From Prevotella illustrans (lineage in GTDB: Bacteria > Bacteroidota > Bacteroidia > Bacteroidales > Bacteroidaceae): a stretch of 47,304 bases of DNA. The stretch's first letter is position 1. Each line of letters begins with the position of its first letter. Below the pieces are notes generated by a model that searched no databases, was not told the DNA's origin, and worked only from the letters and a program-made list of their open reading frames with translations. Shown here in pieces: positions 36,132 through 45,055 of the stretch. The stretch is taken from NCBI RefSeq assembly GCF_017426725.1, contig NZ_JAERMS010000020.1, positions 1-47,304 on the forward strand, in the 5' to 3' direction. The translations under genes and the position numbers were made by a program.

Positions 36132-36587
36132 ATGGGAAAGATTAAAAACGCAATTTTACTTTTTGCCGCCGGCACGGCGCTGATGGCATGTAACCAAGGC
36201 AACAAGACCGCAGCCAACGCGGAAGGCGCCGATTCATTAACCGCCGACTCTGTACAGGCCGACTCGCTCCGTTTTGAAGGCGAGATTCCAGGTGCCGATC
36301 ATACGGCGCAGTATGTACTGGTACTCGCCAACGACTCTACCAACGGCTATCGCCTCACCGTGACCTACGAGGGGGCCACAACCGCCACCGAAAACTATAC
36401 CGGAACGAAGGAAATCGTGAAGAAAGACGTGAAGGGACAGCCCGAGACATTCTACAAGGTAACTTATACCAAGAATGAAGACCCCGTCTACTTCAAGGTA
36501 GTAGGCGACTCGGTTCTCCGCATGGTGAACGATAAGTTCAAGGAGGCCGCTTCCAGTTTGAACTATGATTTGAGACTGAAGAAATAA
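36132..36587 (+). CDS. Small lipoprotein, NlpE-N-terminal-like
   Basis: 151 residues. Lipobox ALMAC with C20, an Asp/Ala/Ser-rich linker (EGADSLTADSVQADSLRFEG), then a beta-rich domain with GEIPGADHTAQYVLVLANDSTNGYRLTVTYEG, resembling the N-terminal domain of the copper-stress lipoprotein NlpE. The C...C pair of E. coli NlpE is missing, so a copper role cannot be inferred. The frame stays open upstream to 36012, but the ATG at 36132 follows the promoter and starts the signal peptide. Confidence 0.82.
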   Translation: MGKIKNAILLFAAGTALMACNQGNKTAANAEGADSLTADSVQADSLRFEGEIPGADHTAQYVLVLANDSTNGYRLTVTYEGATTATENYTGTKEIVKKDVKGQPETFYKVTYTKNEDPVYFKVVGDSVLRMVNDKFKEAASSLNYDLRLKK

Positions 36588-36615
36588 TTTGATATTGTCG
36601 ATCACGACATGATTG

Positions 36616-36664
36616 AGTCGCCGGCACACATCCACATGACAGGTGTTTGCCGGCGACTTTATGT
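36616..36664 (+). terminator. Intrinsic terminator of the NlpE-like gene
   Basis: AGTCGCCGGCA (36616-36626) pairs perfectly with TGCCGGCGACT (36648-36658), followed by a T-rich tract. Confidence 0.8.
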
Positions 36665-36705
36665 TTATATCTCCCGATTACTTATCCAATTCGTTGATTT
36701 TTTAC

Positions 36706-36713
36706 TACTTTTG
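36706..36713 (+). promoter_or_regulatory. -7 box of the BASS-type transporter gene
   Basis: TACTTTTG about 90 bases before the start codon; no good -33 box. Confidence 0.5.
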
Positions 36714-36803
36714 CAGTTATCATAGTAGAACGATCGCCCGTCCTGTCGCCCCGATATCCCGGCTACGACCTCTCGCTTGCGGCGGTCACAATAGGTTTTG
36801 AAG

Positions 36804-37763
36804 ATGGGTTTCGTGAAGTTTCTTAAAACTTGGTCGCTGTTAGTGGGCCTTGCCGTGGGGTCAATCGTCTATCTGTTGTTTACCGAAATCACGGCGTTAG
36901 TACCGGTCGGCGAATTTTTCGGTCCTCTTTTGGTGACCGTCCTGCCGATCAATGTCTTCCTCATGCTTTATATCACGTTCTGCAAGATACAAATGGATGA
37001 CATGCGTCCTCGTCGCTGGCACTTCATCTTACAGGGTATTCGCGTGCTACTCTCCTTTCTAGTAGTGATTTTGATCAACCTCACTACCGACTCCACGATG
37101 AAGCTTTTGCTCGAAAGCGTGTTTATCTGTGTCATCTGTCCGACGGCCGCCGCCGCTCCTGTCATTGTGGAGAAGCTGGGAGGTAATATCTCTTCGCTCA
37201 CTGTTTATCTGTTCATCGCCAACTGCGTTACGTCCGTCATCATCCCACTTTTCTTCCCGATGGTGGAGAAAGACGCCGACATCTCTTTTCTCATGGCCTT
37301 CTTGATGGTTCTCAAAAAAGTGCTTATGGTTCTTGTCATCCCGCTTTGCAGCGCCTTGCTCACCCGTCGCTTCTGGCCTGCCATGGTGCGTTGGCTCAAA
37401 ACCAAGTCTAATCTGACGATTTATATATGGAGTATCAATCTCTCCATCATCATGGGCATTACGATGAAGAGTCTGCTCCACGCTCCCGTTTCGGGTTGGG
37501 TGCTGGTCATGTTGTGCGTCATACCGCTGGTGCTCTCCATCTTTCAGTTTTCGCTGGGCAAAGTGATTGGACGCCACTTTGGCGACAGCATAGGCGCGGG
37601 ACAGGCCCTCGGGCAGAAAAATACCGTCGTGGGCATATGGCTCACCATTTCTTTCCTCAACCCCTATGCCTCTATCGCCCCCTGTGTCTATGTCATCTGG
37701 CAGAATATCATCAATGCCGTGCAGCTATGGTATAAGCAGAAATACGGCTATCTGAAATGGTAA
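36804..37763 (+). CDS. Bile acid:sodium symporter (BASS) family-like membrane transporter
   Basis: 319 residues with nine to ten hydrophobic helices. ICPTAAAAPVIVEKLGGNISSLTVY (about 110-135) and SIGAGQALGQKNTVVGIWLTISFLNPYASIAP (about 265-296) match the two crossing-helix regions of the BASS fold that bind sodium and substrate. Substrate cannot be told; distant members carry bile acids, pantoate or other organic anions. A TTG at 36798 is in frame, but I start at the ATG at 36804. The Fur-family gene follows 30 bases later, probably in the same transcript. Confidence 0.85.
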   Translation: MGFVKFLKTWSLLVGLAVGSIVYLLFTEITALVPVGEFFGPLLVTVLPINVFLMLYITFCKIQMDDMRPRRWHFILQGIRVLLSFLVVILINLTTDSTMKLLLESVFICVICPTAAAAPVIVEKLGGNISSLTVYLFIANCVTSVIIPLFFPMVEKDADISFLMAFLMVLKKVLMVLVIPLCSALLTRRFWPAMVRWLKTKSNLTIYIWSINLSIIMGITMKSLLHAPVSGWVLVMLCVIPLVLSIFQFSLGKVIGRHFGDSIGAGQALGQKNTVVGIWLTISFLNPYASIAPCVYVIWQNIINAVQLWYKQKYGYLKW

Positions 37764-37793
37764 TCAAAGAATTGAATCAATCCTGTGAAACTT

Positions 37794-38231
37794 ATGGAAA
37801 GTAAAGAATGTGAACTACTGCTCGCCCGGCATGGAATCAAACCTACCGCCAACCGTGTCGTCATCCTTCGGACGCTGGCCGCCGGACGCCGCCCCATGTC
37901 GATGCGGGAGCTGGAAATGGAGATATTCTCTATCGACAAGTCGAATATCTTTCGGGCGCTGGCGCTTTTCAGAACTCGCCACTTAGTGCATGTCATCGAA
38001 GACGGCGACGGCGGGACACGCTACGAACTTTGTTACAGCCGCGACGAAGACAACGATGAGGACGAGCACATGCACTTCTTTTGCGAGTGCTGCCACCGTA
38101 CTTTTTGCCTGCACGACCTGCACGCGCCCGAGGTTTCCCTGCCCGATGGCTACCGGCTGCATAGTGTCAACTGCTTGATTAAAGGCATTTGTCCGACATG
38201 TACCGGAAAAAGAGAAGCAGATAAAAGATGA
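37794..38231 (+). CDS. Fur family transcriptional regulator
   Basis: 145 residues from the ATG at 37794 (a GTG at 37785 is in frame). The N-terminal winged helix (GIKPTANRVVILRTLAAGRRPMSMRELEMEIFSIDKSNIFRALALF) is followed by the metal-binding dimerisation domain: HMHFFCECCHRTFC with the first Cys pair of the structural zinc site, and a C-terminal CPTC. The usual HHDH stretch of iron-type Fur is reduced to EDEHMHF, so the metal is uncertain (Fe, Zn or other). Transcribed with the BASS-type transporter. Confidence 0.88.
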   Translation: MESKECELLLARHGIKPTANRVVILRTLAAGRRPMSMRELEMEIFSIDKSNIFRALALFRTRHLVHVIEDGDGGTRYELCYSRDEDNDEDEHMHFFCECCHRTFCLHDLHAPEVSLPDGYRLHSVNCLIKGICPTCTGKREADKR

Positions 38232-38362
38232 TGATTAGCTCTGTCGAAGACGACGTAAAGAAATCGAAGTGCGCAGTATTGAATTTTGGCTGTGGTGCGG
38301 TTGGTAGACTTTTTATATTATTTTTTCGTGAAACTGTTGTAATCTCATAATATTTACATTAT

Positions 38363-39598
38363 ATGAAACAAAAACACTCTGTCGCTCATCCCAAAGCTAC
38401 CTTGACGTCCAAGGAGTTTCTGGTGCCTTTCATTCTGATAACGAGTCTTTTCTTCTTGTGGGGTTTTGCCCGTGCCATCTTGGATGTGCTTAACAAGCAT
38501 TTTCAGAATGAACTCGATATCAGCATCACGCAATCGTCGCTCATTCAGGTCACAACATACCTTGGATATTTCCTGATGGCCATTCCCGCGGGATGGTTTA
38601 TCAATCGTCATGGCTATCGTTTGGGTGTGGTGGTAGGCCTTATGCTGTTTGGTATCGGGGCGCTGTTGTTTATTCCCTGTTCGGCCATGGGTACGTTTTA
38701 TGCCTTTCTGACCGCATTGTTCGTCATCGGCTGTGGCTTGGTGTTTCTGGAAACGTCGGCTAATCCCTACGTAACGGAACTTGGCCATAAGGATACGGCC
38801 ACCAGCCGACTGAATTTCTCGCAGTCGTTCAACGGCTTGGGCAGCCTGTTTGCGACCTTCGTGGTGGGACAGTTCTTCTTTAGCGGCGCGCGAAGTTCAT
38901 GTGACGTGGTTATACCTTATACTATTTTAGGTGTATTGGTGCTGATGATCGCGTTGGTTTTTTCGCGTGTGAACCTGCCGGAGATCAAGCATGAAGAGAC
39001 AGCTGAGGACAAAGTGGCTGACACGCGCATTATGAAGCTCTTCAAAAAGCATCCTATGTTCGTATTCGGCCTGTTTTCACTACTGGCTTATGAGGTGGCG
39101 GAAATATCGATCAATAGCTATTTCATCAACTTTGTGACGGGTCAGGGATGGATGGACGATAACAGTGCCAGTATCGTACTGACCGTGGCTTTGGCCTTTT
39201 TCATGGTAGGTCGTTTCATCGGAAGCTGGATTATGCAGCGAGTGCCTGCGGAGATCACGTTGCTTTTTTGCGCGGTCGGCAGCGTGCTTTGTATGGTAGT
39301 CGTACTGTTCGACTTAGGCAAGTTGTCTATGGTGGCCATCATCTGCAACTATCTGTTCGAAGCCATTATGTTTCCCACGATATTCTCTTTAGCCTTACGG
39401 GGGCTTGGAAGTCTGACGAAAAGCGCGTCTTCGCTTTTAATGATGACGCCTATCGGTGGTTGTGGCTTCTTATTGATGGGGTGGATTGCCGACAGCAGCA
39501 ATCTGATAATTCCGTTCCTCATCCCCTTCTTCGGCTATTTTGTCGTGTTATTGTTTGCTTCTGAACTGACTCGGAAAAATACGTCGCTCAGACGATAA
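38363..39598 (+). CDS. Sugar MFS transporter, FucP/GluP (FHS) family
   Basis: 411 residues, 12 predicted helices. The FHS family motifs are clear: SLFFLWGFARAILDVLNKHFQ (helix 1), YFLMAIPAGWFINRHGYRLG, and GLVFLETSANPYVTELG (helix 4). Members bring L-fucose, glucose or galactose in with protons. Fucose is plausible given the fucosidase at 1096-2436, but the two genes are 36 kb apart and no fucose catabolic genes are here. It ends at the terminator that overlaps the fba promoter. Confidence 0.9.
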   Translation: MKQKHSVAHPKATLTSKEFLVPFILITSLFFLWGFARAILDVLNKHFQNELDISITQSSLIQVTTYLGYFLMAIPAGWFINRHGYRLGVVVGLMLFGIGALLFIPCSAMGTFYAFLTALFVIGCGLVFLETSANPYVTELGHKDTATSRLNFSQSFNGLGSLFATFVVGQFFFSGARSSCDVVIPYTILGVLVLMIALVFSRVNLPEIKHEETAEDKVADTRIMKLFKKHPMFVFGLFSLLAYEVAEISINSYFINFVTGQGWMDDNSASIVLTVALAFFMVGRFIGSWIMQRVPAEITLLFCAVGSVLCMVVVLFDLGKLSMVAIICNYLFEAIMFPTIFSLALRGLGSLTKSASSLLMMTPIGGCGFLLMGWIADSSNLIIPFLIPFFGYFVVLLFASELTRKNTSLRR

Positions 39599-39691
39599 AC
39601 CGATGTGAACTGACATTAATTTGCAACCCCCGTTTTACAAAATGTAAGAAGAACGGTGGCATTTCGTATTATTCTTAATTTTTTAACCCGC

Positions 39692-39721
39692 GCGCATGAC
39701 TAAATCATGCGCTATTTTTTT
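39692..39721 (+). terminator. Intrinsic terminator of the FucP-like gene
   Basis: GCGCATGA (39692-39699), loop CTAAA (39700-39704), TCATGCGC (39705-39712), then TATTTTTTT. The end of the T run forms the -33 box of the fba promoter. Confidence 0.85.
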
Positions 39722-39749
39722 GTATTGCGGAAAGAAAATGGTAATTTTG
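39719..39749 (+). promoter_or_regulatory. Promoter of the fructose-bisphosphate aldolase gene
   Basis: TTTG (39719-39722), 19-base spacer, TAATTTTG (39742-39749). A leader of about 47 nt, A/T-rich, leads to the start codon, as expected for a highly expressed Bacteroidetes gene. Confidence 0.75.
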
Positions 39750-39802
39750 CATGCGATAGAAGTTATTAGAAAACATTTTTTTTACATAATAAACATATAA
39801 TT

Positions 39803-40816
39803 ATGGCAGTAAGTTTCAAAGAATTAGGTCTCGTAAATACACGCGAGATGTTCAAGAGAGCCGTAAACGGTGGTTATGCTATCCCGGCATTCAACTTCAA
39901 TAACCTGGAGCAACTTCAGGCTATCATTAAGGCTTCTTCAGAATTGAAGTCACCGGTTATCCTGCAGGTATCAAAAGGTGCCCGCAAATATGCCAACCAA
40001 ACACTTCTCCGCTATTTGGCAGAAGGTGCTGTCGAGTATGCGAAAGAACTGGGTTGCCATCATCCTGAGATCGTATTGCACCTCGATCATGGTGACAGCT
40101 TCGAGCTTTGCAAGAATTGTGTAGACACAGGCTTCTCGTCTGTAATGATCGACGGTTCTTCACTTCCTTACGAAGAGAACATTGCTCTCACCAAGCAGGT
40201 CGTTGACTACGCGCATCAGTTCGACGTAACAGTTGAGGGTGAGCTCGGCGTTCTCGCGGGTGTAGAGGACGAAGTCGTAGCAGAAGAGTCTCATTATACA
40301 AAGCCCGAGGAAGTTGTTGATTTTGCTACCCGCACAGGTGTAGACTCTTTGGCTATTTCTATTGGTACTTCTCACGGTGCGTATAAGTTCAAACCAGAGC
40401 AGTGCACACGTGATCCGAAGACCGGTCGTCTGGTTCCTCCTCCATTGGCTTTCGACGTATTGGAAGGCGTAGAAAAGGAACTCCCCGGATTCCCAATCGT
40501 TCTCCACGGTTCTTCTTCCGTACCCCAGGAGTATGTAGATATTATCAATGCCAACGGTGGTAAGTTGCCTAATGCAGTAGGTATTCCTGAAGAGCAGCTT
40601 CGCAAGGCTTCTAAGAGTGCTGTTTGCAAGATCAATATCGACTCAGACTCTCGTCTGGCTTTCACAGCCGGTGTTCGTGAGACATTCGTTCAGCACCCGG
40701 ATTACTTCGATCCCCGTCAGTATTGCGGCAAGGCTCGTGAGTATATGGAGCAGCTCTACGCTCATAAGATAAAAGAGGTACTTGGTTCTGACAATAAGTT
40801 GGCACAGCTTGACTAA
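39803..40816 (+). CDS. fba: Class II fructose-1,6-bisphosphate aldolase
   Basis: 337 residues. Zinc and catalytic motifs are visible: AFNFNNLEQ near 29-37, HLDHGDS near 93-99, EGELGVLAG, GTSHGAYKF and VLHGSSSVP. It splits fructose-1,6-bisphosphate into DHAP and GAP in glycolysis and runs in reverse for gluconeogenesis. Codon choice differs from neighbours (many T-ending codons such as GCT, TCT, GTA and CTT), as expected for a very abundant protein rather than as a sign of transfer. Strong promoter upstream, terminator at 40867. Confidence 0.95.
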   Translation: MAVSFKELGLVNTREMFKRAVNGGYAIPAFNFNNLEQLQAIIKASSELKSPVILQVSKGARKYANQTLLRYLAEGAVEYAKELGCHHPEIVLHLDHGDSFELCKNCVDTGFSSVMIDGSSLPYEENIALTKQVVDYAHQFDVTVEGELGVLAGVEDEVVAEESHYTKPEEVVDFATRTGVDSLAISIGTSHGAYKFKPEQCTRDPKTGRLVPPPLAFDVLEGVEKELPGFPIVLHGSSSVPQEYVDIINANGGKLPNAVGIPEEQLRKASKSAVCKINIDSDSRLAFTAGVRETFVQHPDYFDPRQYCGKAREYMEQLYAHKIKEVLGSDNKLAQLD

Positions 40817-40866
40817 TTGGTTTCTCAGGGCTTAGTGTAATTTTGATTCACGCAAGAGCTTGAAAT

Positions 40867-40910
40867 AATAGAATCCGGTCTTTACAAGAGATCGGATTCT
40901 ATTTCTCTCT
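40867..40910 (+). terminator. Terminator of fba
   Basis: AATAGAATCCG (40867-40877) pairs perfectly with 40893-40903, extended inward by weaker pairs, then a pyrimidine-rich tail. It lies 50 bases after the fba stop. Confidence 0.7.
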
Positions 40911-41014
40911 TCGTGAAGCAAATCTGTCAGGAAGGCTCCTACGAAGGCCCCCGACTATAGATTTGCGTGAAAGAAAATAATAAGATATTTTTTATGACTC
41001 TCTATTTTTGAGGA

Positions 41015-41057
41015 GGCGCTTGTGGTCCGTGAGGATGGAGCAAGCGCCCATTTTTTT
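41015..41057 (+). terminator. Second intrinsic terminator downstream of fba
   Basis: GGCGCTTG (41015-41022) pairs with CAAGCGCC (41041-41048), followed by seven T (41051-41057). A TATTTTTG just upstream (41003-41010) is too close to the hairpin to be a useful promoter. Confidence 0.75.
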
Positions 41058-41067
41058 ATCTTATATT

Positions 41068-41514
41068 TCTAAAATATTGGTGTCCGGCAAACAAATTATA
41101 GCGATAAATCATGTCTTTTCGCCGTCCCGGCAAATGACGGCAGGCTTTCCGGGCTCTCGGAAGACATCAAAAACAAAACAGATGTTAAATGCAGAACCTC
41201 TGCAAACGTCAAGGTATAACAGATGTTAAATGCAGAACCTCTGCAAACGCCAAGGTATAACGGGTGTCAAATGCAGAACCACTGCAAACGTCAAGGTATA
41301 ACAGGTGTTAAATGCAGAACCTCTGCAAACGTCCCGGCAAATGACGGCAGACTTTCCCGACGCGTGGAACACACCAAACCAAAAGGATTTTTTTAGTAAG
41401 GGTCGCTATTTGGGGCAAAAAGTAAGCCACTACCGGCTATACATGCCTGTAGTGTCGATAAATAAAGGATTGCAGAACTGTCAATCAGTTTTTACCGGAC
41501 ACCAATATTTCTAA
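41068..41514. mobile_element. MITE-like element with 15-bp inverted ends and TCTAA duplication
   Basis: AATATTGGTGTCCGG (41073-41087) is exactly inverted at 41495-41509, bounding 437 bp. Directly outside are identical TCTAA copies (41068-41072 and 41510-41514), a likely 5-bp target-site duplication. The inside encodes no transposase. It holds 41-bp tandem repeats and two copies of CGTCCCGGCAAATGACGGCA (starting at 41123 and 41330) flanking them. Strand is arbitrary. It would need a transposase supplied from elsewhere. Confidence 0.75.
41181..41333 (+). repeat. 41-bp tandem repeat, about 3.7 units
   Basis: Units start at 41181, 41222, 41263 and 41304 (the last partial) and differ by only a few bases. 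Each contains TGCAGAACCTCTGCA, a 6-bp mini-hairpin with loop ACC; unit 3 keeps five of the six pairs. The units are contiguous, with no spacers. Confidence 0.9.
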
Positions 41515-41576
41515 GACGAAGGAAACAGAAGTCCGCTCAAGAACCCAAAGAGCGAAGACTTAAACGAGAGTCAATA

Positions 41577-41621
41577 AGGAAAAAAACTCCCGCATTGCCA
41601 AGTTAGTTGGCAATGCGGGAG
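41577..41621 (-). terminator. Intrinsic terminator of the rsmI-lipoprotein unit
   Basis: A 15-bp perfect stem, CTCCCGCATTGCCAA (41587-41601) with 41607-41621 and loop GTTAG; on the minus strand a T tract follows (41579-41586). It is 28 bases past the stop at 41650. Confidence 0.9.
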
Positions 41622-41649
41622 AATATCATGTGAAAAGTAGAATGTAATT

Positions 41650-42513
41650 CTACTTGACAAGTACAACGAGATACTTGCTGGTGCTCCAGAAGAGGTCAGG
41701 GTTGGTAATTCGCAAGGTGTATTGCTTATTACCATCGCGTGTCAGCGTGTAACTGCTTGATGGATGGGTTGTCAGAATCTTGGCAGACTTAGAGTAGAGA
41801 TTGACAACTTTGTCCACACGGATATCAATTTTGGTGAAATAGCTCTTGTTGAAGTTGGACTGTAAAACCTTACCGTCTTCAACAATGCGCTGACTCTTCA
41901 ACTCTTTCTTGGTGCCGAATACGTACCATGCCGTGTTCAGCTGCTTATCTTGTGAGCTGATGGTCTGGCTCTTGGCATTACTTTCGGCCGTGAGGCTTGA
42001 TACGTTGGTGTTTAGGTTGTTGATGGTTTCATCCAGTTCGGTGATATGGATGTCCTTGGCATCGAGTTCACTACGCAACTGTTGCAGTTGTTCGTCTTTC
42101 TCATTAAGTTGTTTTACGAGGTTTTCGATGGTTGTTTTGAACTGCTCACCGTGGATACTGCTCTCGCGGAGCTGCTTCTGAAGTTTGCCGATCAACTCAC
42201 GGTTGCGCTTCATGGCGTTGGAGATGAACTTGACGTTCTCTCTGATTTGTTGCGACTTGTTGGCTCCTTCGCCATCTTTCACAATGTTCACACGGTTTTC
42301 TGCCTGATTGATTTCATTGAAACCTTCCTGTATCTCATTGAGTGTTCCCAACATATCGTTTATCTCATTATCTTTCTGATCAATGATTTTCTGTAAGGAA
42401 TCCGACTGTGCGAGATTAGCTGCGTCAAGTGCTGCCTTCTCCTGTTTGCAACTATTGAATGAGAGCAGTGCTGCACCACCCATCATTACGTAAATCAATA
42501 ACTTTTTCATCAT
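41650..42513 (-). CDS. Coiled-coil lipoprotein of unknown function
   Basis: 287 residues from the ATG at 42513 (ATG 42510 is equally possible). Lipobox SFNSC with C22, then a long coiled coil (about 30-200) with heptad-like runs such as LQKIIDQKDNEINDMLGTLNEIQEGFNEIN and LVKQLNEKDEQLQQLRSELDAKDIHITELDETINNL. A compact C-terminal domain (about 210-287, AWYVFGTKKELKSQRIVEDGKVLQ and SSYTLTRDGNKQYTLRITNPDLFW) follows. It resembles Bacteroidetes proteins annotated only as hypothetical; an envelope spacer or scaffold role is a guess. The frame stays open upstream to 42561, but that overlaps rsmI. It is 10 bases after the rsmI stop, so cotranscribed. Confidence 0.85.
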   Translation of the reverse strand: MMKKLLIYVMMGGAALLSFNSCKQEKAALDAANLAQSDSLQKIIDQKDNEINDMLGTLNEIQEGFNEINQAENRVNIVKDGEGANKSQQIRENVKFISNAMKRNRELIGKLQKQLRESSIHGEQFKTTIENLVKQLNEKDEQLQQLRSELDAKDIHITELDETINNLNTNVSSLTAESNAKSQTISSQDKQLNTAWYVFGTKKELKSQRIVEDGKVLQSNFNKSYFTKIDIRVDKVVNLYSKSAKILTTHPSSSYTLTRDGNKQYTLRITNPDLFWSTSKYLVVLVK

Positions 42514-42523
42514 TTGATTTGGT

Positions 42524-43216
42524 TTATAGTTCTTTATTCTTTTTATGATCACTCCCCTCAAGGACGATAACGATTTCTCCCCGTGGTTCAGACTCTCTAA
42601 AATGCCCGATTACTTCCTGAAGAGTACCGCGAATATGTTCTTCGTGCACCTTTGATATTTCACGGGCCACGCTTACCGGTCTCTCCGCTCCGAAATATTC
42701 GGCAAACTGCTGCAGAGTCTTTAACAAACGATAGGGCGATTCGTAGAAAATCATTGTACGCTGCTCTTCTGCCAGTTGCCTTAACATAGTCTGCCGGCCT
42801 TTCTTCTGGGGTAGAAAACCTTCAAAACAGAAGCGGTCGCACGGCAGCCCTGAGGAAACAATAGCCGGAATACAGGCAGTGGCTCCGGGCAAGGTGACAA
42901 CGGTTATACCTGCTTTCGACGCTTCACGGCTGAGCAAGAAGCCCGGGTCGCTTATTCCCGGTGTGCCGGCGTCACTGATCAGCGCTATGGTTTGCCCCCC
43001 TTTGAGTCGTTCTATGATACCGGCTGTAGTTCCGTGTTCATTGAATTTATGATGCGACATCAGATGGTTTTTGATATCGAAATGCTTCAGCAGAATGCCC
43101 GAAGTGCGTGTGTCTTCTGCCAGTACCAAATCCGCTTCTTTCAAAATGCGGATGGCGCGCATCGTTATATCCTCCATATTTCCGACCGGCGTAGGTATAA
43201 TATATAATGTACCCAT
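42524..43216 (-). CDS. rsmI: 16S rRNA (cytidine(1402)-2'-O)-methyltransferase
   Basis: 230 residues. The tetrapyrrole-methylase-fold start LYIIPTPVGNMEDITMRAIRIL (4-25), LAEDTRTSGILLKHF, the SAM-binding ALISDAGTPGISDPG (about 78-92), LPGATACIPAIVSSGLP and FYESPYRLLKTL are all typical of RsmI. It methylates the ribose of C1402 in the ribosomal P site. First gene of a leftward pair, with a full promoter at 43225-43255. Confidence 0.95.
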   Translation of the reverse strand: MGTLYIIPTPVGNMEDITMRAIRILKEADLVLAEDTRTSGILLKHFDIKNHLMSHHKFNEHGTTAGIIERLKGGQTIALISDAGTPGISDPGFLLSREASKAGITVVTLPGATACIPAIVSSGLPCDRFCFEGFLPQKKGRQTMLRQLAEEQRTMIFYESPYRLLKTLQQFAEYFGAERPVSVAREISKVHEEHIRGTLQEVIGHFRESEPRGEIVIVLEGSDHKKNKEL

Positions 43217-43224
43217 ATGTTAGA

Positions 43225-43255
43225 CAAAGATAGTTAAATAAAACACATCTCCAAA
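43225..43255 (-). promoter_or_regulatory. Promoter of rsmI
   Basis: Minus strand: TTTG (43252-43255), 19-base spacer, TATCTTTG (43225-43232). Confidence 0.75.
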
Positions 43256-43270
43256 AAAAGCAGGTATTTC

Positions 43271-43302
43271 TTTGCAATTTTTAAATCCTATTCGTAATTT
43301 TG
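43271..43302 (+). promoter_or_regulatory. Promoter of tdk
   Basis: TTTG (43271-43274), 20-base spacer, TAATTTTG (43295-43302). It is back to back with the rsmI promoter; the two -33 boxes are only 15 bases apart. Confidence 0.75.
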
Positions 43303-43340
43303 CAATCGTATTGATCGAATAAAACATCCTCTTTGTACGC

Positions 43341-43949
43341 ATGATGAATGAAAATGTTGCTGGTGAAGCTCATCGCCTGGGAAGAATAGAAGTTGTTTGT
43401 GGTTCCATGTTTTCAGGAAAGACAGAAGAACTCATAAGGCGTATGAAGCGAGCAAAGTTTGCACGGCAGTCCGTCGTCATATTCAAGCCGGCGATTGATA
43501 CGCGTTATTCAGAAGAGGATGTTGTAAGTCACGATCAAAATTCCATACCCTCTACTCCCATTGATTCATCGGGCAGCATTTTGCTGCTCTCTTCCGGCAT
43601 TGACGTTGTCGGCATAGACGAAGCTCAGTTTCTTGACGACGGCTTGGTAGGTGTTTGCAATGACCTGGCCAATCGTGGCATACGGGTCATCGTGGCCGGG
43701 CTCGATATGGACTATAAAGGCATACCTTTTGGCCCGATGCCCGGATTATGTGCCATTGCCGACGAAGTAACCAAGGTGCACGCCATCTGTGTCAAGTGTG
43801 GCAATCTGGCCTATGTGAGCCACCGTTTGGTGGCTGGCGACAAGCGTGTCATGTTGGGTGAGCAAGCTGAATATGAACCATTGTGTAGGGAATGTTATCA
43901 AAAAGCATTAAGGGAGGATATGAATCATGAAACAGGAAATCACCTTTGA
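43341..43949 (+). CDS. tdk: Thymidine kinase
   Basis: 202 residues, type II (tetrameric, Zn-containing) thymidine kinase. Walker A GSMFSGKT (21-28), catalytic Glu E94 in [10 protein letters not shown], lasso loop with CVKCG ... LCREC forming the zinc knuckle. It phosphorylates thymidine for salvage. Its last 23 bases overlap the next gene, which implies translational coupling. ATG at 43344 is an equally good start. Confidence 0.95.
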   Translation: MMNENVAGEAHRLGRIEVVCGSMFSGKTEELIRRMKRAKFARQSVVIFKPAIDTRYSEEDVVSHDQNSIPSTPIDSSGSILLLSSGIDVVGIDEAQFLDDGLVGVCNDLANRGIRVIVAGLDMDYKGIPFGPMPGLCAIADEVTKVHAICVKCGNLAYVSHRLVAGDKRVMLGEQAEYEPLCRECYQKALREDMNHETGNHL

Positions 43950-45039
43950 TAAATTCATCCGATGGGCAGGCATAGCGCTTCTTGTCATGGCCATCCTTTT
44001 GTTGGTCAATTATCTTAGTAATGTTCTTTTGCCGTTTTTCGTAGCTTGGCTGCTGGCTTATCTGTTGTATCCTGTTGTCAAGTTTATCCAATTTACGCTT
44101 AGGGTCAGAATACGTGTCATCGCCATCATCATCGCCATGCTCATGGTGCTGGCTGTCATAGGTCTTGTTACCTATCTGATCATCCCGCCAATGATCGACC
44201 AGTTTGATAAACTGGAGAAAATCTTGCGGCAATGGGTTTCCAACACCACGCATTCTAATGATATTACGGTAGCGATCTCTCAATGGATCCGGACTCATCA
44301 GATTGAGGTGGAAAACTTTTTCAAGAGTAAAGACTTTGCCGATGCCGTGAGGATGGCTATGCCTAAGGTGTTCTCATTTGTCGGTCAGACCGCAAGTATA
44401 GTCGTGAGTATCATCGCTTCAATGATAACGCTGCTCTATATGTTCTTTATCCTGCTCGATTACGAAATGCTCACAACCAATTGGATTCGTATTTTTCCCA
44501 AGAAAAACCGACCGTTCTGGAATGAACTAATGCAGAGCGTGGAGCGTGAACTCAACAATTACATCCGTGGACAGGGCATGGTGGCTCTCTGCATGGGCAT
44601 CATGTTCTGTATTGGTTTTACAATCATCGATTTTCCGTTGGCCATTGGATTGGGCATATTGATCGGCATTCTTGATCTCGTGCCCTATCTCCATACTTTT
44701 GCCCTTATTCCAACAGCGTTTCTCGCTATGCTTAAAGCTGCCGACACAGGGCAGAACTTCTGGTGGGTGTTTGGTGCGGCTTTGCTGGTTTTCTGTGTCG
44801 TGCAGGTCATTACGGATTTTGTGGTGACGCCAAAGATCATGGGAAAGGCCATGGGACTCAATCCCGCCATCCTTCTGCTTAGCCTTTCCGTTTGGGGAGC
44901 GCTGCTGGGATTCATTGGTTTGATTATCGCCTTGCCGCTTACGACGCTCCTTATCGCTTACTGGCAACGTTATGTGACGAAAGAAAGCACCACCCATCCG
45001 TCCCGGCAAGGCACGGATGAAGATGAAGAATTATGTTAG
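43927..45039 (+). CDS. AI-2E family transporter-like membrane protein
   Basis: 370 residues, about eight helices. Family pattern: an N-terminal pair of helices ([32 protein letters not shown]), an amphipathic soluble stretch, then the C-terminal block [34 protein letters not shown] and [28 protein letters not shown]. Members include the putative AI-2 exporter TqsA and Na/H antiporters; the substrate here is unknown. It overlaps tdk by 23 bases. Repeat copy E begins 16 bases after its stop. Confidence 0.88.
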   Translation: MKQEITFDKFIRWAGIALLVMAILLLVNYLSNVLLPFFVAWLLAYLLYPVVKFIQFTLRVRIRVIAIIIAMLMVLAVIGLVTYLIIPPMIDQFDKLEKILRQWVSNTTHSNDITVAISQWIRTHQIEVENFFKSKDFADAVRMAMPKVFSFVGQTASIVVSIIASMITLLYMFFILLDYEMLTTNWIRIFPKKNRPFWNELMQSVERELNNYIRGQGMVALCMGIMFCIGFTIIDFPLAIGLGILIGILDLVPYLHTFALIPTAFLAMLKAADTGQNFWWVFGAALLVFCVVQVITDFVVTPKIMGKAMGLNPAILLLSLSVWGALLGFIGLIIALPLTTLLIAYWQRYVTKESTTHPSRQGTDEDEELC

Positions 45040-45055
45040 AAAAAATCGCATTTTT

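Noticed and set aside
41181..41333. Possible CRISPR array
   Set aside because: The 41-bp units are contiguous, with no unique spacers between them, and there are no cas genes.
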